A stretch of DNA of 64,000 nt from Sinorhizobium arboris LMG 14919 (GCF_000427465.1 NZ_ATYB01000014.1:2720058-2784057); one strand, 5' to 3'; shown: positions 23,004 through 32,187, counted from the first letter of the stretch. Notes: generated by a model not told the origin, from the sequence alone. Made by a program: numbers and translations.

Positions 23004-23453
23004 TCAAAAGGTTAGGGGCACGAGACCCGCACGCAAGCGATCCGCGCCGCCTTCGCCAAGACGGTCGTCAAGCGCTTCGTGGGTCGCCTTCCAGATCGGC
23101 AGGGCTTCGGCGATCAGCCGGCCGCCCTCTGCCGTCAACCGCAGGCGCTTCAGACGCCTGTCGCCGGGATCGGCGAAGGACTCTACAAGGCCCCGTCGTT
23201 CAAGCGGCTTCAATGCCGCCGTCAACGTTGTGCGGTCCATGGCGAGCACGGAGGCCACCGCATTCATGCTCGGTGAATCCGGCCGGTTGAGCGACATCAT
23301 CAGCGAAAACTGACCGTTGGTAATGTCAAGCGGCCTCAGCGCCTCGTCGAAACGACGGGCTAGCGCCCGGGCGGCGCGCTGGACGTGCAGGCAAAGGCAG
23401 GTGTCCCTGACGAAGAGAGTGGTGGAAAAGGGTATTGGTGGCGGCTTTGACAT
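23004..23453 (-). CDS. MarR-family transcriptional regulator
   Basis: A 149-residue winged-helix protein. GQFSLMMSLNRPDSPSMNAVASVLAMDRTTLTAALKPLERRGLVES forms the helix-turn-helix and DPGDRRLKRLRLT the wing. A conserved CLCLHVQRAARALARRFDEAL helix holds two cysteines that might sense oxidants; this is a guess. A perfect 16-bp palindrome sits 10-25 bases before its start. The DUF1579 and VOC genes run the other way and are the likely targets besides its own gene. Confidence 0.88.
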   Translation of the reverse strand: MSKPPPIPFSTTLFVRDTCLCLHVQRAARALARRFDEALRPLDITNGQFSLMMSLNRPDSPSMNAVASVLAMDRTTLTAALKPLERRGLVESFADPGDRRLKRLRLTAEGGRLIAEALPIWKATHEALDDRLGEGGADRLRAGLVPLTF

Positions 23454-23462
23454 AAAATAGTA

Positions 23463-23478
23463 ATGTTGATATCAACAT
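23463..23478. promoter_or_regulatory. Perfect 16-bp palindromic operator, MarR type
   Basis: ATGTTGATATCAACAT is a perfect palindrome located between the divergent MarR and DUF1579 genes, ten bases from the MarR start codon. AT content is well above the surroundings. TTGATATCAA cores are typical of MarR sites. Confidence 0.75.
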
Positions 23479-23585
23479 AATTAGTCAAGCGCGACCTGAG
23501 GCGGGCGCGGAGGAACCGCCGAGCGCTGCGCGGCGTTTCACGGCGGCCGCGAGGGATGGCTTCACACGACCACGGGAGGGAATCA

Positions 23586-24059
23586 ATGAAAGCAGAGCCG
23601 CAGGAAGAGCACCGATGGCTGGAGCAGCTGCTCGGCGAGTGGACGGTCACCTCCGGGGATTCGACGGGAAGCGGCGAGGAAAGCCAGCCATGGATCGAAA
23701 GTGTTCGCTCCATGCAAGGCCTCTGGGTCGTGTGCGAGGGAGAAGGCATCATGCCCGGAGGCAGCCCCGGCCAGACTTTGATGACGCTCGGCTACAATCC
23801 CGAGACGAAGCGCTATCTCGGTACGTGGATCGGCTCCATGATGACGCATATGTGGGTCTATGACGGCGTTATCGAGGACGACGGAAAGACGCTTGCCCTC
23901 AATTGTGAAGGGCCCGACTTCGAAAATCCCGGCAAGACGGCCCGGTATCAGGATAGAATAACGCTTATCGACGCGAATCGCAGGCTCCTGACTGCCCGCG
24001 TCCAGACCGAACGCGGCGACTGGAAAGAAATGATGAGGGCGGAATACCACCGCCGCTAG
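23586..24059 (+). CDS. DUF1579 family protein
   Basis: A 157-residue soluble protein of the DUF1579 family, with EEHRWLEQLLGEWTVTSGD at the start and TLMTLGYNPETKRYLGTWI in the middle; family members form a small beta-barrel of unknown function. The open frame runs upstream to 23556, but GGGAGGG lies just before the ATG at 23586. It is followed by a VOC-family gene after 91 bases and lies divergent to a MarR gene across a palindromic operator, so it is probably inducible. Confidence 0.85.
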   Translation: MKAEPQEEHRWLEQLLGEWTVTSGDSTGSGEESQPWIESVRSMQGLWVVCEGEGIMPGGSPGQTLMTLGYNPETKRYLGTWIGSMMTHMWVYDGVIEDDGKTLALNCEGPDFENPGKTARYQDRITLIDANRRLLTARVQTERGDWKEMMRAEYHRR

Positions 24060-24150
24060 CGCACGCCAAAGTTCGATTGCGTTCGCGTACCCTCATGCGA
24101 CCGTGCGTCGCCGACCGCAACGACACATCCAGAAAAACGGAGGACCGACA

Positions 24151-24912
24151 ATGCATGGGAAATTCGTCTGGTACGAACTGATGACGACCGACACAAAGGC
24201 GGCTGAGGCCTTCTATAAGGACATTGTTGGCTGGAGCGCGCGCGACGCGGGAATGCCCGGCATGAACTACACGCTTTTTTCCGCCGGCGACCACCAGATA
24301 GCCGGCCTGATGACGATGCCGGAAGGCGCGCTCGACATGCAGATACCGCCGGCTTGGCTCGGCTATATCGCGGTCGACGATGTCGACCAGACCGCCGCCA
24401 GACTTGCCGCCGAGGGCGGAACGGTCCATCGCGCTCCGGAGGACATTCCCAATATCGGCCGCTTCGCGATCGTCACCGACCCTCACGGCGCTGCCTTCGC
24501 CCTCTTCAAGGGCGACGGCGAACCGCCACCGGCAATGGAGCAGATGGCTGCGGGCAATGTCGGCTGGCACGAGCTGATGGCCGGCGACCTCGACACGGCC
24601 TTCGCGTTCTATTCCAAGCTGTTCGGCTGGACCAAGGATCAGGCCATGGATATGGGCGACATGGGCGTGTACCAGATCTTCGCCCATAATGGCCAGCCGA
24701 CAGGCGGGATGATGACCAAGCCGAGGGAGGTCCCCAATCCTTTCTGGCTGTACTACTTCAATGTCGAGGCGATCGACGCGGCAATCGACCGGGCGCAATC
24801 CGGCGGCGCGAAGCTTTTGACGGGTCCGATGGAAGTGCCCGGCGGAGCGTGGATCGCGCAATTCACCGACCCTCAAGGGGCGCTCTTCGCGCTGGTCGCA
24901 CCGAAACGCTGA
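24151..24912 (+). CDS. VOC (glyoxalase/dioxygenase fold) family protein, two-domain
   Basis: A 253-residue protein with two vicinal-oxygen-chelate modules: about 1-125 (GKFVWYELMTTDTKAAEAFYKDIVGW) and about 130-253 (GNVGWHELMAGDLDTAFAFYSKLFGW). It resembles the hydroxylase-like subgroup related to CFP30B. CGGAGGA precedes the ATG at 24151. It is likely co-expressed with the DUF1579 gene under MarR control. No substrate can be assigned. Confidence 0.87.
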   Translation: MHGKFVWYELMTTDTKAAEAFYKDIVGWSARDAGMPGMNYTLFSAGDHQIAGLMTMPEGALDMQIPPAWLGYIAVDDVDQTAARLAAEGGTVHRAPEDIPNIGRFAIVTDPHGAAFALFKGDGEPPPAMEQMAAGNVGWHELMAGDLDTAFAFYSKLFGWTKDQAMDMGDMGVYQIFAHNGQPTGGMMTKPREVPNPFWLYYFNVEAIDAAIDRAQSGGAKLLTGPMEVPGGAWIAQFTDPQGALFALVAPKR

Positions 24913-24945
24913 GATCGACGCCTCTCAGGTGCGGATAGGTCACGC

Positions 24946-24974
24946 TGATTTCAGGTCGGGTCGACCTGAAATCA
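24946..24974. repeat. 13-bp perfect inverted repeat, intergenic
   Basis: TGATTTCAGGTCG, three bases, then its exact complement. It lies after the VOC stop codon and may act as a bidirectional transcript end, but no T-tract is present. It abuts the repeat at 25008-25046. Confidence 0.6.
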
Positions 24975-25007
24975 TGATCGTGGTCGACACCAATGGGTTG
25001 GCGCGGG

Positions 25008-25046
25008 ATGCGGGCGAAAAACCGCGCACACTTCCTCATCCCGCTC
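25008..25046 (-). repeat. GCGGGATGAGGA repeat family, copy 1
   Basis: Read on the minus strand the unit begins GCGGGATGAGGA, then AGTGTGCGCGGTTTTTCG, and ends CATCCCGC, closing a hairpin. A second copy with the same first 12 bases lies at 62893-62941. This kind of unit is spread widely between rhizobial genes. Confidence 0.6.
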
Positions 25047-25061
25047 CGGAAGCGAACATCC

Positions 25062-26024
25062 TCATGCCGGTGTCCGCTCGCCGGCAGGCGAAATCAGGCG
25101 CTCGCCCCCGTCCTGCTGCGGCGTGACGCGGGCATGGCGGGCGAGAAAATCCAGGACGGCGCGCACACGCGCGGGAAGCGCGCCGCCCTGACCGAGATAG
25201 ACGGCGTGAATCTCCTCGAGATCACCCGGATTGAGGTCTTCCAGAACGGGCACGAGCCTCCCGGCGCGAACGTCTTCTCTTACGGTGAACTCGGCAAGCC
25301 GCGCCAGCCCGGCGCCGGCACGCGCCAAGTGACGCAACCCCTCGCCGTCGCTCACCTGCACCGCACCCGAGGCGGGCAGCACGATCGTTTGCCCTTCCGT
25401 CTTCAGCGGCCAGCCGTCGACGGCGCGCACGTAGCAGAAGCCGAGCCGCTCATGGCCCTTGAGATCTTCCAGTGACGACGGCATTCCGAATCGTTCGATG
25501 TAGGACGGTGCCGCCACGATCATCATTCGCGTCGCACCGAGCTCGCGCGCAATCAGCGTAGAGCTCTTCAACGGCCCGGCGCGGATGGCCACATCGACGC
25601 GCGCTTCCATCAGGTCCACGACGGCATCGGTCATCACGATGTCGAGGTTGACGGAGGGAAAGCTCACCCGGAATTCAGGCACAAGCGGCATCAGGACGTG
25701 AGTGCCGAACGAGGCGTTGACGTTCAGCCGGACCAGGCCGGTCGGGCTCTCGCCGGCAGATGCCGAGCGCTCCGCCTCGTCGATATCGGCGAGGATGCGC
25801 AGCGTACGCTCGTAGAACGCATGTCCCTCCGGCGTCAGCTGCAGCTTGCGCGTCGAGCGGTTCACCAATCGCACGCCGAGCCGCTCTTCGAGACGCAGCA
25901 CGAGCTTGCTGACGGCAGAAGGCGTCATGCGGTAATGGCGGGCAGCCGCCGAAAAGCCGCCCAGCTCCACCGCCTTCGCAAAGATCTCCATTTCACCCGA
26001 GCGATTGGCCAAGGGTCGCGACAT
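25062..26024 (-). CDS. LysR-family transcriptional regulator
   Basis: A 320-residue regulator with an N-terminal winged helix (about 10-70: FAKAVELGGFSAAARHYRMTPSAVSKLVLRLEERLG) and a LysR substrate-binding domain (about 95-300). It belongs to the CrgA/DmlR-like group often found beside oxidoreductases. It is divergent from the aldo/keto reductase gene with a 105-base gap, the standard arrangement for a LysR and its target. The inducer is unknown. Confidence 0.92.
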   Translation of the reverse strand: MSRPLANRSGEMEIFAKAVELGGFSAAARHYRMTPSAVSKLVLRLEERLGVRLVNRSTRKLQLTPEGHAFYERTLRILADIDEAERSASAGESPTGLVRLNVNASFGTHVLMPLVPEFRVSFPSVNLDIVMTDAVVDLMEARVDVAIRAGPLKSSTLIARELGATRMMIVAAPSYIERFGMPSSLEDLKGHERLGFCYVRAVDGWPLKTEGQTIVLPASGAVQVSDGEGLRHLARAGAGLARLAEFTVREDVRAGRLVPVLEDLNPGDLEEIHAVYLGQGGALPARVRAVLDFLARHARVTPQQDGGERLISPAGERTPA

Positions 26025-26129
26025 ATGAATTCAGCTCACAGTTAATATTCCCGGCTGCAGTCTATATCCAAAGCGGCTACAGCTCCATCTTCGGGTGACC
26101 AATTCATGAGCAAGAGTGGAGTTGCGACT

Positions 26130-27164
26130 ATGGAATATCGACGGCTTGGTTCCTCTGGACTGAAAGTATCGGTCCTCAGCTTCGGAGCGGGCACCTTCGG
26201 CGGCAAGGGGCCGCTCTTCGGCGCCTGGGGCAGCTCGGATGCGGCCGAGGCGCGCCGCCTCGTCGACATCTGCCTCGAGGCGGGCGTCAATCTTTTCGAC
26301 ACGGCGGATGTCTATTCCGACGGCGCTTCGGAAGAGGTCCTCGGGGCGGCGATCAGGGGCCGGCGCGACGACGTCATTCTGTCGACGAAACTGTCGCTTC
26401 CCGTCGGCGACGGACCGAACGCCGCCGGATCGTCGCGCTCGCGCCTGATCAGCGGTGTGGAAAAAGCGCTGAAACGGCTCGGAACCGACTATATCGACCT
26501 GCTGCAACTGCACGCCTTCGATGCCGGAACACCCGTCGAAGAGGTATTGTCGACCCTCGACACGCTGGTGCGCTCGGGCAAGCTGCGCTATGTCGGCGTT
26601 TCCAACTTTTCCGGCTGGCAGCTGATGAAATCCCTCGCCGCCGCCGACCGTCACGGCTTTCCGCGCTACGTCGCCAACCAGGTCTATTATTCGCTGGTCG
26701 GCCGTGACTACGAATGGGAGCTGATGCCGCTCGGCCTCGACCAGGGCGTCGGCGCGCTGGTCTGGAGCCCGCTCGGCTGGGGGCGCCTCACCGGCAAGAT
26801 TCGCCGCGGCGAACCCTGGCCCGAGGGGAGCCGCCTGCACGACACTGCCGCATTCGGGCCGCCGGTCGACGAGCAGAAGCTTTACGATATCGTCGAGGTT
26901 CTCGAAACCATCGCGCAGGGAACCGGCAAGACCGTGCCGCAAATCGCGATCAACTGGCTTCTCCAGCGGCCGACCGTTTCGAGCGTCATCATCGGCGCGC
27001 GCAATGAAGAGCAGTTACGACAGAATCTCGGCGCCGTCGGCTGGTCCCTCACCGCCGAGGAAGTCGCCCGGCTCGACGCTGCGAGTGTGACGACTGCTCC
27101 CTACCCCTACTTCCCCTATTACCGGCAGGAAGGCTTCGCGCGGATCAACCCGCCGGTCGTCTGA
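26130..27164 (+). CDS. Aldo/keto reductase
   Basis: A 344-residue NADPH-dependent oxidoreductase of the AKR superfamily (TIM barrel). The tetrad is visible: Asp and Tyr in NLFDTADVYSDG, Lys in VILSTKLS and His in LLQLHAFD. The C-terminal SVIIGARNEEQLRQNL segment binds the NADP phosphate. An ATG at 26106 is in frame, but the start at 26130 (MEYRRLGSSGLKVS) has GGAG eight bases upstream and matches the family. Likely controlled by the divergent LysR. Substrate unknown. Confidence 0.92.
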   Translation: MEYRRLGSSGLKVSVLSFGAGTFGGKGPLFGAWGSSDAAEARRLVDICLEAGVNLFDTADVYSDGASEEVLGAAIRGRRDDVILSTKLSLPVGDGPNAAGSSRSRLISGVEKALKRLGTDYIDLLQLHAFDAGTPVEEVLSTLDTLVRSGKLRYVGVSNFSGWQLMKSLAAADRHGFPRYVANQVYYSLVGRDYEWELMPLGLDQGVGALVWSPLGWGRLTGKIRRGEPWPEGSRLHDTAAFGPPVDEQKLYDIVEVLETIAQGTGKTVPQIAINWLLQRPTVSSVIIGARNEEQLRQNLGAVGWSLTAEEVARLDAASVTTAPYPYFPYYRQEGFARINPPVV

Positions 27165-27343
27165 AACCGGCGAGATATGCACGCAAGCGACCGAAGCCGG
27201 CAGTGCCTTGAAAAAGAGCCTGCCGGCCATCTGCCGAAAGCTTCGCCAGCGAAACATCCGAGATTTATGATACATGATCGAATCGGGGATCGGCAGCTCA
27301 GCCGATGATGTTGCACGGTCGGGGGCGTCCGGCAGGAGTTCGA

Positions 27344-29743
27344 ATGGCGAAGAAGCAGGCAGAACAGATGGGTCGATTCGACGACGCTCCGGCCCTGGGC
27401 TATCGCGCCCTGCCGGGCGTCGCCGACGAAATGCTCGACGCGCGCGGAGGCGTCCGGCCCGTATGGCAGCGACTGCTCGCGACGCTCGGCCGCATGGACG
27501 AGGCGGAGCTGGCCAACCGCTTCGCCCGGGCGGACCGGTATCTGCGCGACGCGGGAGTCTTCTACCGCGCTTACGGCAAGGAGAGCTCCGAGCGGAGCTG
27601 GCCGCTCTCGCACATCCCCGTGCTGATCGACGAGGCGGAATGGGCCACCGTTTCCGAGGGTCTCGTCCAGCGGGCCGAACTGCTCGAGCGGGTGCTGGCC
27701 GACATCTATGGTGGGAACCGGCTGGTCAGGGAGGGCTTGCTGCCTCCCGCCCTCGTCGCCTCCAATCCGGAATTCCTGCGCCCGATGGTCGGCGTCGACC
27801 CTGCCGACGGACATTATCTGCACTTCTGTTCCTTCGAGATCGGGCGCGGCCCCGACGGCAATTGGTGGGTGCTCTCCGACCGGACCGAAGCCCCCTCCGG
27901 CGCCGGTTTCGCGCTCGAGAACCGGGTGGCAACGACGCGCGCCTTCTCCGACCTCTATGCCGAAAGCCATGTCCATCGCCTGGCGGGATTCTTCGGCACT
28001 TTCCGCGACACGCTGCAGGCGCGCAAGCGGCATGCAGACGATCGCATAGCCGTGCTCTCACCGGGCATCGCCAACGAAACCTATTTCGAGCATGCCTACA
28101 TCGCCCGCTATCTCGGTTTCATGCTGCTCGAGGGCGAAGACCTGACGGTCGTCGGGGGACGGATCATGGTGCGTACGGTGGCCGGCCTGAAACCGGTCGG
28201 CGTGCTCTGGCGCCGCCTCGACGCATCCTTCGCCGATCCGCTGGAACTCAATCAGTCCTCGCATATCGGCACACCGGGGATCGTCGAGGCGTTGAGGGCC
28301 GGCTCCGTCTCGATCGTCAATGCACTCGGCTCCGGAATCCTGGAAACGCGCGCCTTCATGGCCTTCATGCCGGCGATCTGCCGTCACCTGCTCGGCGAGG
28401 AGCAGAAGCTGCCGTCGATCGCCACCTGGTGGTGCGGGCAGGAAACCGAACGCCGGCATGTCGCCGGCAATATCGAGCGCATGGTCATCGGCCCGGCCTA
28501 TTCAACGCGTCCCTTCTTCGACGACGACGGCCAGTCGATCCTCGGCACCTCCCTCCGCGAGAGCGCCGGAACCTCCATCGGCGAATGGTTCGCCGCGGAC
28601 GGCGGCAAGCTGGTCGGCCAGGAGGTCGTCACGCTGTCGACGACGCCGGCATGGGTGCGCGGCCGGCTCACACCCCGACCGATGAGCCTCCGGGTCTTCG
28701 CCGCGCGCACGCGCGACGGCTGGCAGATCATGCCGGGCGGCTTCGCTCGCATCGGCTCCGGCGACGACGTGGCGGCGATCGCCATGCAGGCCGGCGGCAC
28801 TGCCGCCGACGTCTGGATCGTGAGCGACAGGCCGGTCGACCGCACGACCTTGCTTCCGGCGGAGGAAAGCTTCACCCGCAACCTGCCCGGTAGCCTGCCC
28901 AGCCGGGCTGCCGACAACCTCTTCTGGCTCGGTCGCTATATCGAACGGGCGGAAGGCGCCCTTCGGGTGCTGCGCGCCTGGCATGGGCGCTTTGCCGAAG
29001 CCGCCGACCCGAACACCCCCCTCTTGAAAGATGTGAGCGACTATCTCGCCGCCGTAGGTGTCAGCACGCGCCAGCCGGTGCCCGACAGCCTGCTTTCCAG
29101 TATCGACAGCGCCCTTTTCAGCGCCGGGAACATCCGCGACCGCTTTTCGCCCGACGGCTGGCTCGCGCTCAAGGACCTGTCGAAAACGGCGCAGCAGTTC
29201 CACGCGACCGTACAGGCGGGCGACGACGCCACCCATGCGATGACGATCCTGCTGCGAAAGCTCGCCGGCTTTGCGGGTCTGGTGCACGAAAACATGTACC
29301 GCTTCACCGGTTGGCGGTTCCTGTCGATCGGGCGCTATCTCGAGCGCGGGTTGCATATGACCGGGCTGCTCGGCCACATGTCCGGACCGCAGGCACCCGA
29401 TGGGGCCTACGACATGCTCTTGGAAATCGGCGACAGCGTCATGACCCATCGCCGCCGCTATAACGTCAGCACGGCGGCAGCAACGGTCACCGATCTCCTG
29501 GCGCTCGATCCGCTCAATCCGCGCTCGGTCCTTTATCAGCTCAACGAAATCAAGAAGGAGGTCGAGCTCCTGCCGAACGCCTTCGTCAACGGGCAGATGT
29601 CGCCCTTCTACCGCGAGACTATGCGGCTCCACTCGGGGCTTGCGGTCATGACGCCGGAAGCGATGGACGTGAGCGTCTACAGGCGGCTGGGGCAGGACCT
29701 CGAAAGACTGTCCGACCTGCTGGCGCAGACTTATCTCGCCTGA
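27344..29743 (+). CDS. Circularly permuted ATP-grasp / alpha-E domain fusion protein
   Basis: A 799-residue protein joining two families that are often separate genes. Residues about 1-500 are a type 2 circularly permuted ATP-grasp domain (DUF404/DUF407), with NETYFEHAYIARYLGFMLLEGEDL and LLGEEQKLPSIATWWCGQ. Residues about 515-799 are an alpha-E domain (DUF403), from SRAADNLFWLGRYIERAE onward. Comparative-genomic work places these with a transglutaminase, predicting ATP-dependent formation of an unknown peptide or amide bond. GGAG precedes the ATG at 27344; an upstream in-frame start at 27305 is less likely. The transglutaminase gene follows after 13 bases. Confidence 0.9.
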   Translation: MAKKQAEQMGRFDDAPALGYRALPGVADEMLDARGGVRPVWQRLLATLGRMDEAELANRFARADRYLRDAGVFYRAYGKESSERSWPLSHIPVLIDEAEWATVSEGLVQRAELLERVLADIYGGNRLVREGLLPPALVASNPEFLRPMVGVDPADGHYLHFCSFEIGRGPDGNWWVLSDRTEAPSGAGFALENRVATTRAFSDLYAESHVHRLAGFFGTFRDTLQARKRHADDRIAVLSPGIANETYFEHAYIARYLGFMLLEGEDLTVVGGRIMVRTVAGLKPVGVLWRRLDASFADPLELNQSSHIGTPGIVEALRAGSVSIVNALGSGILETRAFMAFMPAICRHLLGEEQKLPSIATWWCGQETERRHVAGNIERMVIGPAYSTRPFFDDDGQSILGTSLRESAGTSIGEWFAADGGKLVGQEVVTLSTTPAWVRGRLTPRPMSLRVFAARTRDGWQIMPGGFARIGSGDDVAAIAMQAGGTAADVWIVSDRPVDRTTLLPAEESFTRNLPGSLPSRAADNLFWLGRYIERAEGALRVLRAWHGRFAEAADPNTPLLKDVSDYLAAVGVSTRQPVPDSLLSSIDSALFSAGNIRDRFSPDGWLALKDLSKTAQQFHATVQAGDDATHAMTILLRKLAGFAGLVHENMYRFTGWRFLSIGRYLERGLHMTGLLGHMSGPQAPDGAYDMLLEIGDSVMTHRRRYNVSTAAATVTDLLALDPLNPRSVLYQLNEIKKEVELLPNAFVNGQMSPFYRETMRLHSGLAVMTPEAMDVSVYRRLGQDLERLSDLLAQTYLA

Positions 29744-29756
29744 AGGAGGCGCTGCC

Positions 29757-30635
29757 GTGCTCTACGACGTCAGCCTGAAGATCACCTACGGCTACGAGGC
29801 TCCCGTAAGCGGCGGAAGGCATCTCGTGCGTGTCCTGCCGGCATCCATTCCCGGGCGACAACGTCTTGTGGCCGGATCGGTGACGTGCCAGCCGGCGCCC
29901 TTCGAGCGCCGGGAAGGCAGGGATTTCTTCGCCAATCACATGACATCCATCCTGTTCCGCTCGGTGCACGACAATCTCGTCATCCGAATGCAGGCGCGTG
30001 TTCAGGCCGAGGTGCCGGCGCTCACGGCCGACCTGTCGCCTCCGCTCGCCAATCTTGCGTCTGAGCTTGCCGCCTGCTGGTCGGTCGGCGCCGAATCCCC
30101 GCATCATTTCCTCGGTCCGAGCCCGCTTCTCCCGGCCGTACCGGAGATCGCGGCCTATGCGCACGCGATCGCCGGCGAGACCATGACGGTCGAAGAGATC
30201 GGAGCCGCCGTCTGCGATCGCATCCATCGCGACTTCGCCTACGATGCCGAAGCGACCACCGTGAGCACCACCCCCGCCGAGGCCTTCGAGCTCAAGCGCG
30301 GCGTTTGCCAGGACTTCGCCCACGTGATGATCGTGGCGTTGCGCAGCCTCGGCATTCCGGCCGGCTACGTCAGCGGGTTCTTGAGGACCCTGCCGCCGCC
30401 GGGCCAGGAACGGCTGGAAGGTGCCGACGCCATGCATGCCTGGGTCCGCTTCTGGTGCGGCGCCACGGGCGGCTGGAGGGAGCTCGATCCGACGAACAAT
30501 ATTCCGGCCGGCACCGACCACATCGTCGTCGGCCATGGCCGTGACTACGGCGACGTGGCGCCCGTGATCGGCGTGCTGAAAGGCTACGGCCGTCACACGA
30601 CGGAACAGGCCGTCGACGTCGTTCCAGTCGGCTGA
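29757..30635 (+). CDS. Transglutaminase-like cysteine peptidase family protein
   Basis: A 292-residue protein with an N-terminal bacterial transglutaminase beta domain (about 1-85) and a transglutaminase core (about 160-260). The triad is Cys in RGVCQDFAHVMI, His in ADAMHAWVRFW and Asp in RELDPTNN. It starts at GTG with AAGGAGG eight bases upstream, 13 bases after the ATP-grasp/alpha-E gene, so the two form an operon. It may cleave or transfer the product of the ATP-grasp enzyme. No signal peptide is evident. Confidence 0.92.
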   Translation: MLYDVSLKITYGYEAPVSGGRHLVRVLPASIPGRQRLVAGSVTCQPAPFERREGRDFFANHMTSILFRSVHDNLVIRMQARVQAEVPALTADLSPPLANLASELAACWSVGAESPHHFLGPSPLLPAVPEIAAYAHAIAGETMTVEEIGAAVCDRIHRDFAYDAEATTVSTTPAEAFELKRGVCQDFAHVMIVALRSLGIPAGYVSGFLRTLPPPGQERLEGADAMHAWVRFWCGATGGWRELDPTNNIPAGTDHIVVGHGRDYGDVAPVIGVLKGYGRHTTEQAVDVVPVG

Positions 30636-30788
30636 GCCGAAACGGCACACATATCCCGATTCCGGACAGTCCGCGCCCGACGGAATCCCCATAGAAGCCA
30701 TTGGTTTTTCCGGCACTTCGCTAAAATTGAACCGATTTCCTGAACATGCGGGTAAGGTATCGCCGCTAATTGTGGCCCCGGGCTTGCA

Positions 30789-32075
30789 ATGTATTTGCTG
30801 GGGTATGCAGAGATGCGCAGACGATCCACCATGACCCGATCCTTGATGACGATGCTGCGGGATCGGGGCGGAAATTTCGGGATGATGACGGCGCTGGTCG
30901 CGCCGCTGCTCCTGGCCGTCGGCGGGGTTTCCGTCGACGTCGCCAACATGCTGATGACCAAGAGCCAGCTTCAGGACGCAACCGACGCGGCAGCGCTCGC
31001 GGCGGCTTCCGCGCTCGTATCCGATGCGAAGCCGGATATCGAAGAGGCGAAGGCGCTCGCGCGCAAATTTCTGAAGAGCCAGGCTGCGACGGCATCCGGG
31101 ACGGATCTGCCAGGCGAGGAAAAGGGTGGAACGGCCACGCGCCGGGCGCCGGACGGCGAGGCAGCGGCGGCCGCCGCGCCCCAATGGGACGACACCAACA
31201 CGACCGAAATCGTCATCACCGAAACGCCGAACGGTGCGAAGGGAAAGACGTTCCAGGTTGCCGTCGCCAACAAACACCTGCTCCAGTTCAATGCCATGAC
31301 GCGTCTGCTCGGTCAGGATTCTATCGAACTCGAAACCCGGTCGGTCGCCGAAAGTGCGACGGAGAGCAAGAACGCCCTGTCCATGTATCTGGTGCTCGAC
31401 CGGTCCGGTTCGATGGCGTGGAAAACCAACACGGTCAACACGGCTAAAGCGAGCTGCCCCAACTACACGGAAGCGAACTGGAGCAAATTTCCGAAGCTCG
31501 GTGCGACCAGCCCCTGCTATGTCACCAAGGTCGACGCCTTGAAGGCGGCCGTCGGCGATCTCCTGGCACAGCTGGTGACGGCGGACCCGCAAGCGACCTA
31601 TGTTCGCACCGGCGCAGTTTCGTACAACTCCGCTCAGGACGCCGCGAGCAATCTCTCCTGGGGAACGAAAGGGGCGGCGGACTATGTCGACGCCCTGGTG
31701 GCCACGGGCGGGACGGCCTCCGGCGGCGCCTTCAAGACGGCCTATCAGAAAGTGATCGCCGGGACGGAAGACAGCGCGCACAGCGCCAAGAACGGCCAGG
31801 TGCCTACGAAATACATCGTCTTCATGACCGACGGCGAAAACAACTACGCCAATGACGATTCCGTCACCAAACAATGGTGCGACACCGCCAAGGCGAACAA
31901 GGTCCAGATCTATAGCGTTGCCTTCATGGCGCCGGATCGCGGCCAGAAGCTGCTGAAATATTGCGCCTCATCCTCCTCCCATTATTTCGAAGCGGACGAA
32001 GCGTCCGATCTTGTCGCCGCCTTCAAGGCGATTGGCGAGCGCGCAGCCGCATTGGCTTCCCGCCTGACGAAATGA
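30789..32075 (+). CDS. TadG-like pilus-assembly/VWA-domain protein
   Basis: A 428-residue protein with an N-terminal TadE/G-like membrane helix (GGNFGMMTALVAPLLLAVGGVSVDVANM), a Flp-associated DUAL region (QDATDAAALAAASAL), a low-complexity Ala-rich linker near 110-135, and a von Willebrand A domain (about 195-425). The metal-site motif is LDRSGSM, and FMTDGENNY follows. The bulk should face the periplasm. No other tad/cpa pilus gene is nearby, so it is an orphan. Several in-frame starts exist (30789, 30813, 30831); the first is listed without strong support. A terminator follows. Confidence 0.8.
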   Translation: MYLLGYAEMRRRSTMTRSLMTMLRDRGGNFGMMTALVAPLLLAVGGVSVDVANMLMTKSQLQDATDAAALAAASALVSDAKPDIEEAKALARKFLKSQAATASGTDLPGEEKGGTATRRAPDGEAAAAAAPQWDDTNTTEIVITETPNGAKGKTFQVAVANKHLLQFNAMTRLLGQDSIELETRSVAESATESKNALSMYLVLDRSGSMAWKTNTVNTAKASCPNYTEANWSKFPKLGATSPCYVTKVDALKAAVGDLLAQLVTADPQATYVRTGAVSYNSAQDAASNLSWGTKGAADYVDALVATGGTASGGAFKTAYQKVIAGTEDSAHSAKNGQVPTKYIVFMTDGENNYANDDSVTKQWCDTAKANKVQIYSVAFMAPDRGQKLLKYCASSSSHYFEADEASDLVAAFKAIGERAAALASRLTK

Positions 32076-32095
32076 GCCGGGAGTCCGGCTGAAGT

Positions 32096-32122
32096 GCCGC
32101 CCGGTCCTTCGGGCGGCCTTTT
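32096..32122 (+). terminator. Terminator of the TadG-like gene
   Basis: GCCGCCCG-GTCCTT-CGGGCGGC is followed by CTTTT, 20 bases after the stop codon. Confidence 0.88.
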
Positions 32123-32187
32123 GCTTCAACTGCTGCCGGGAGCGGCGCCGACAAGCATCTGCTGTTTTAATCCTTTTAAAAACACCT

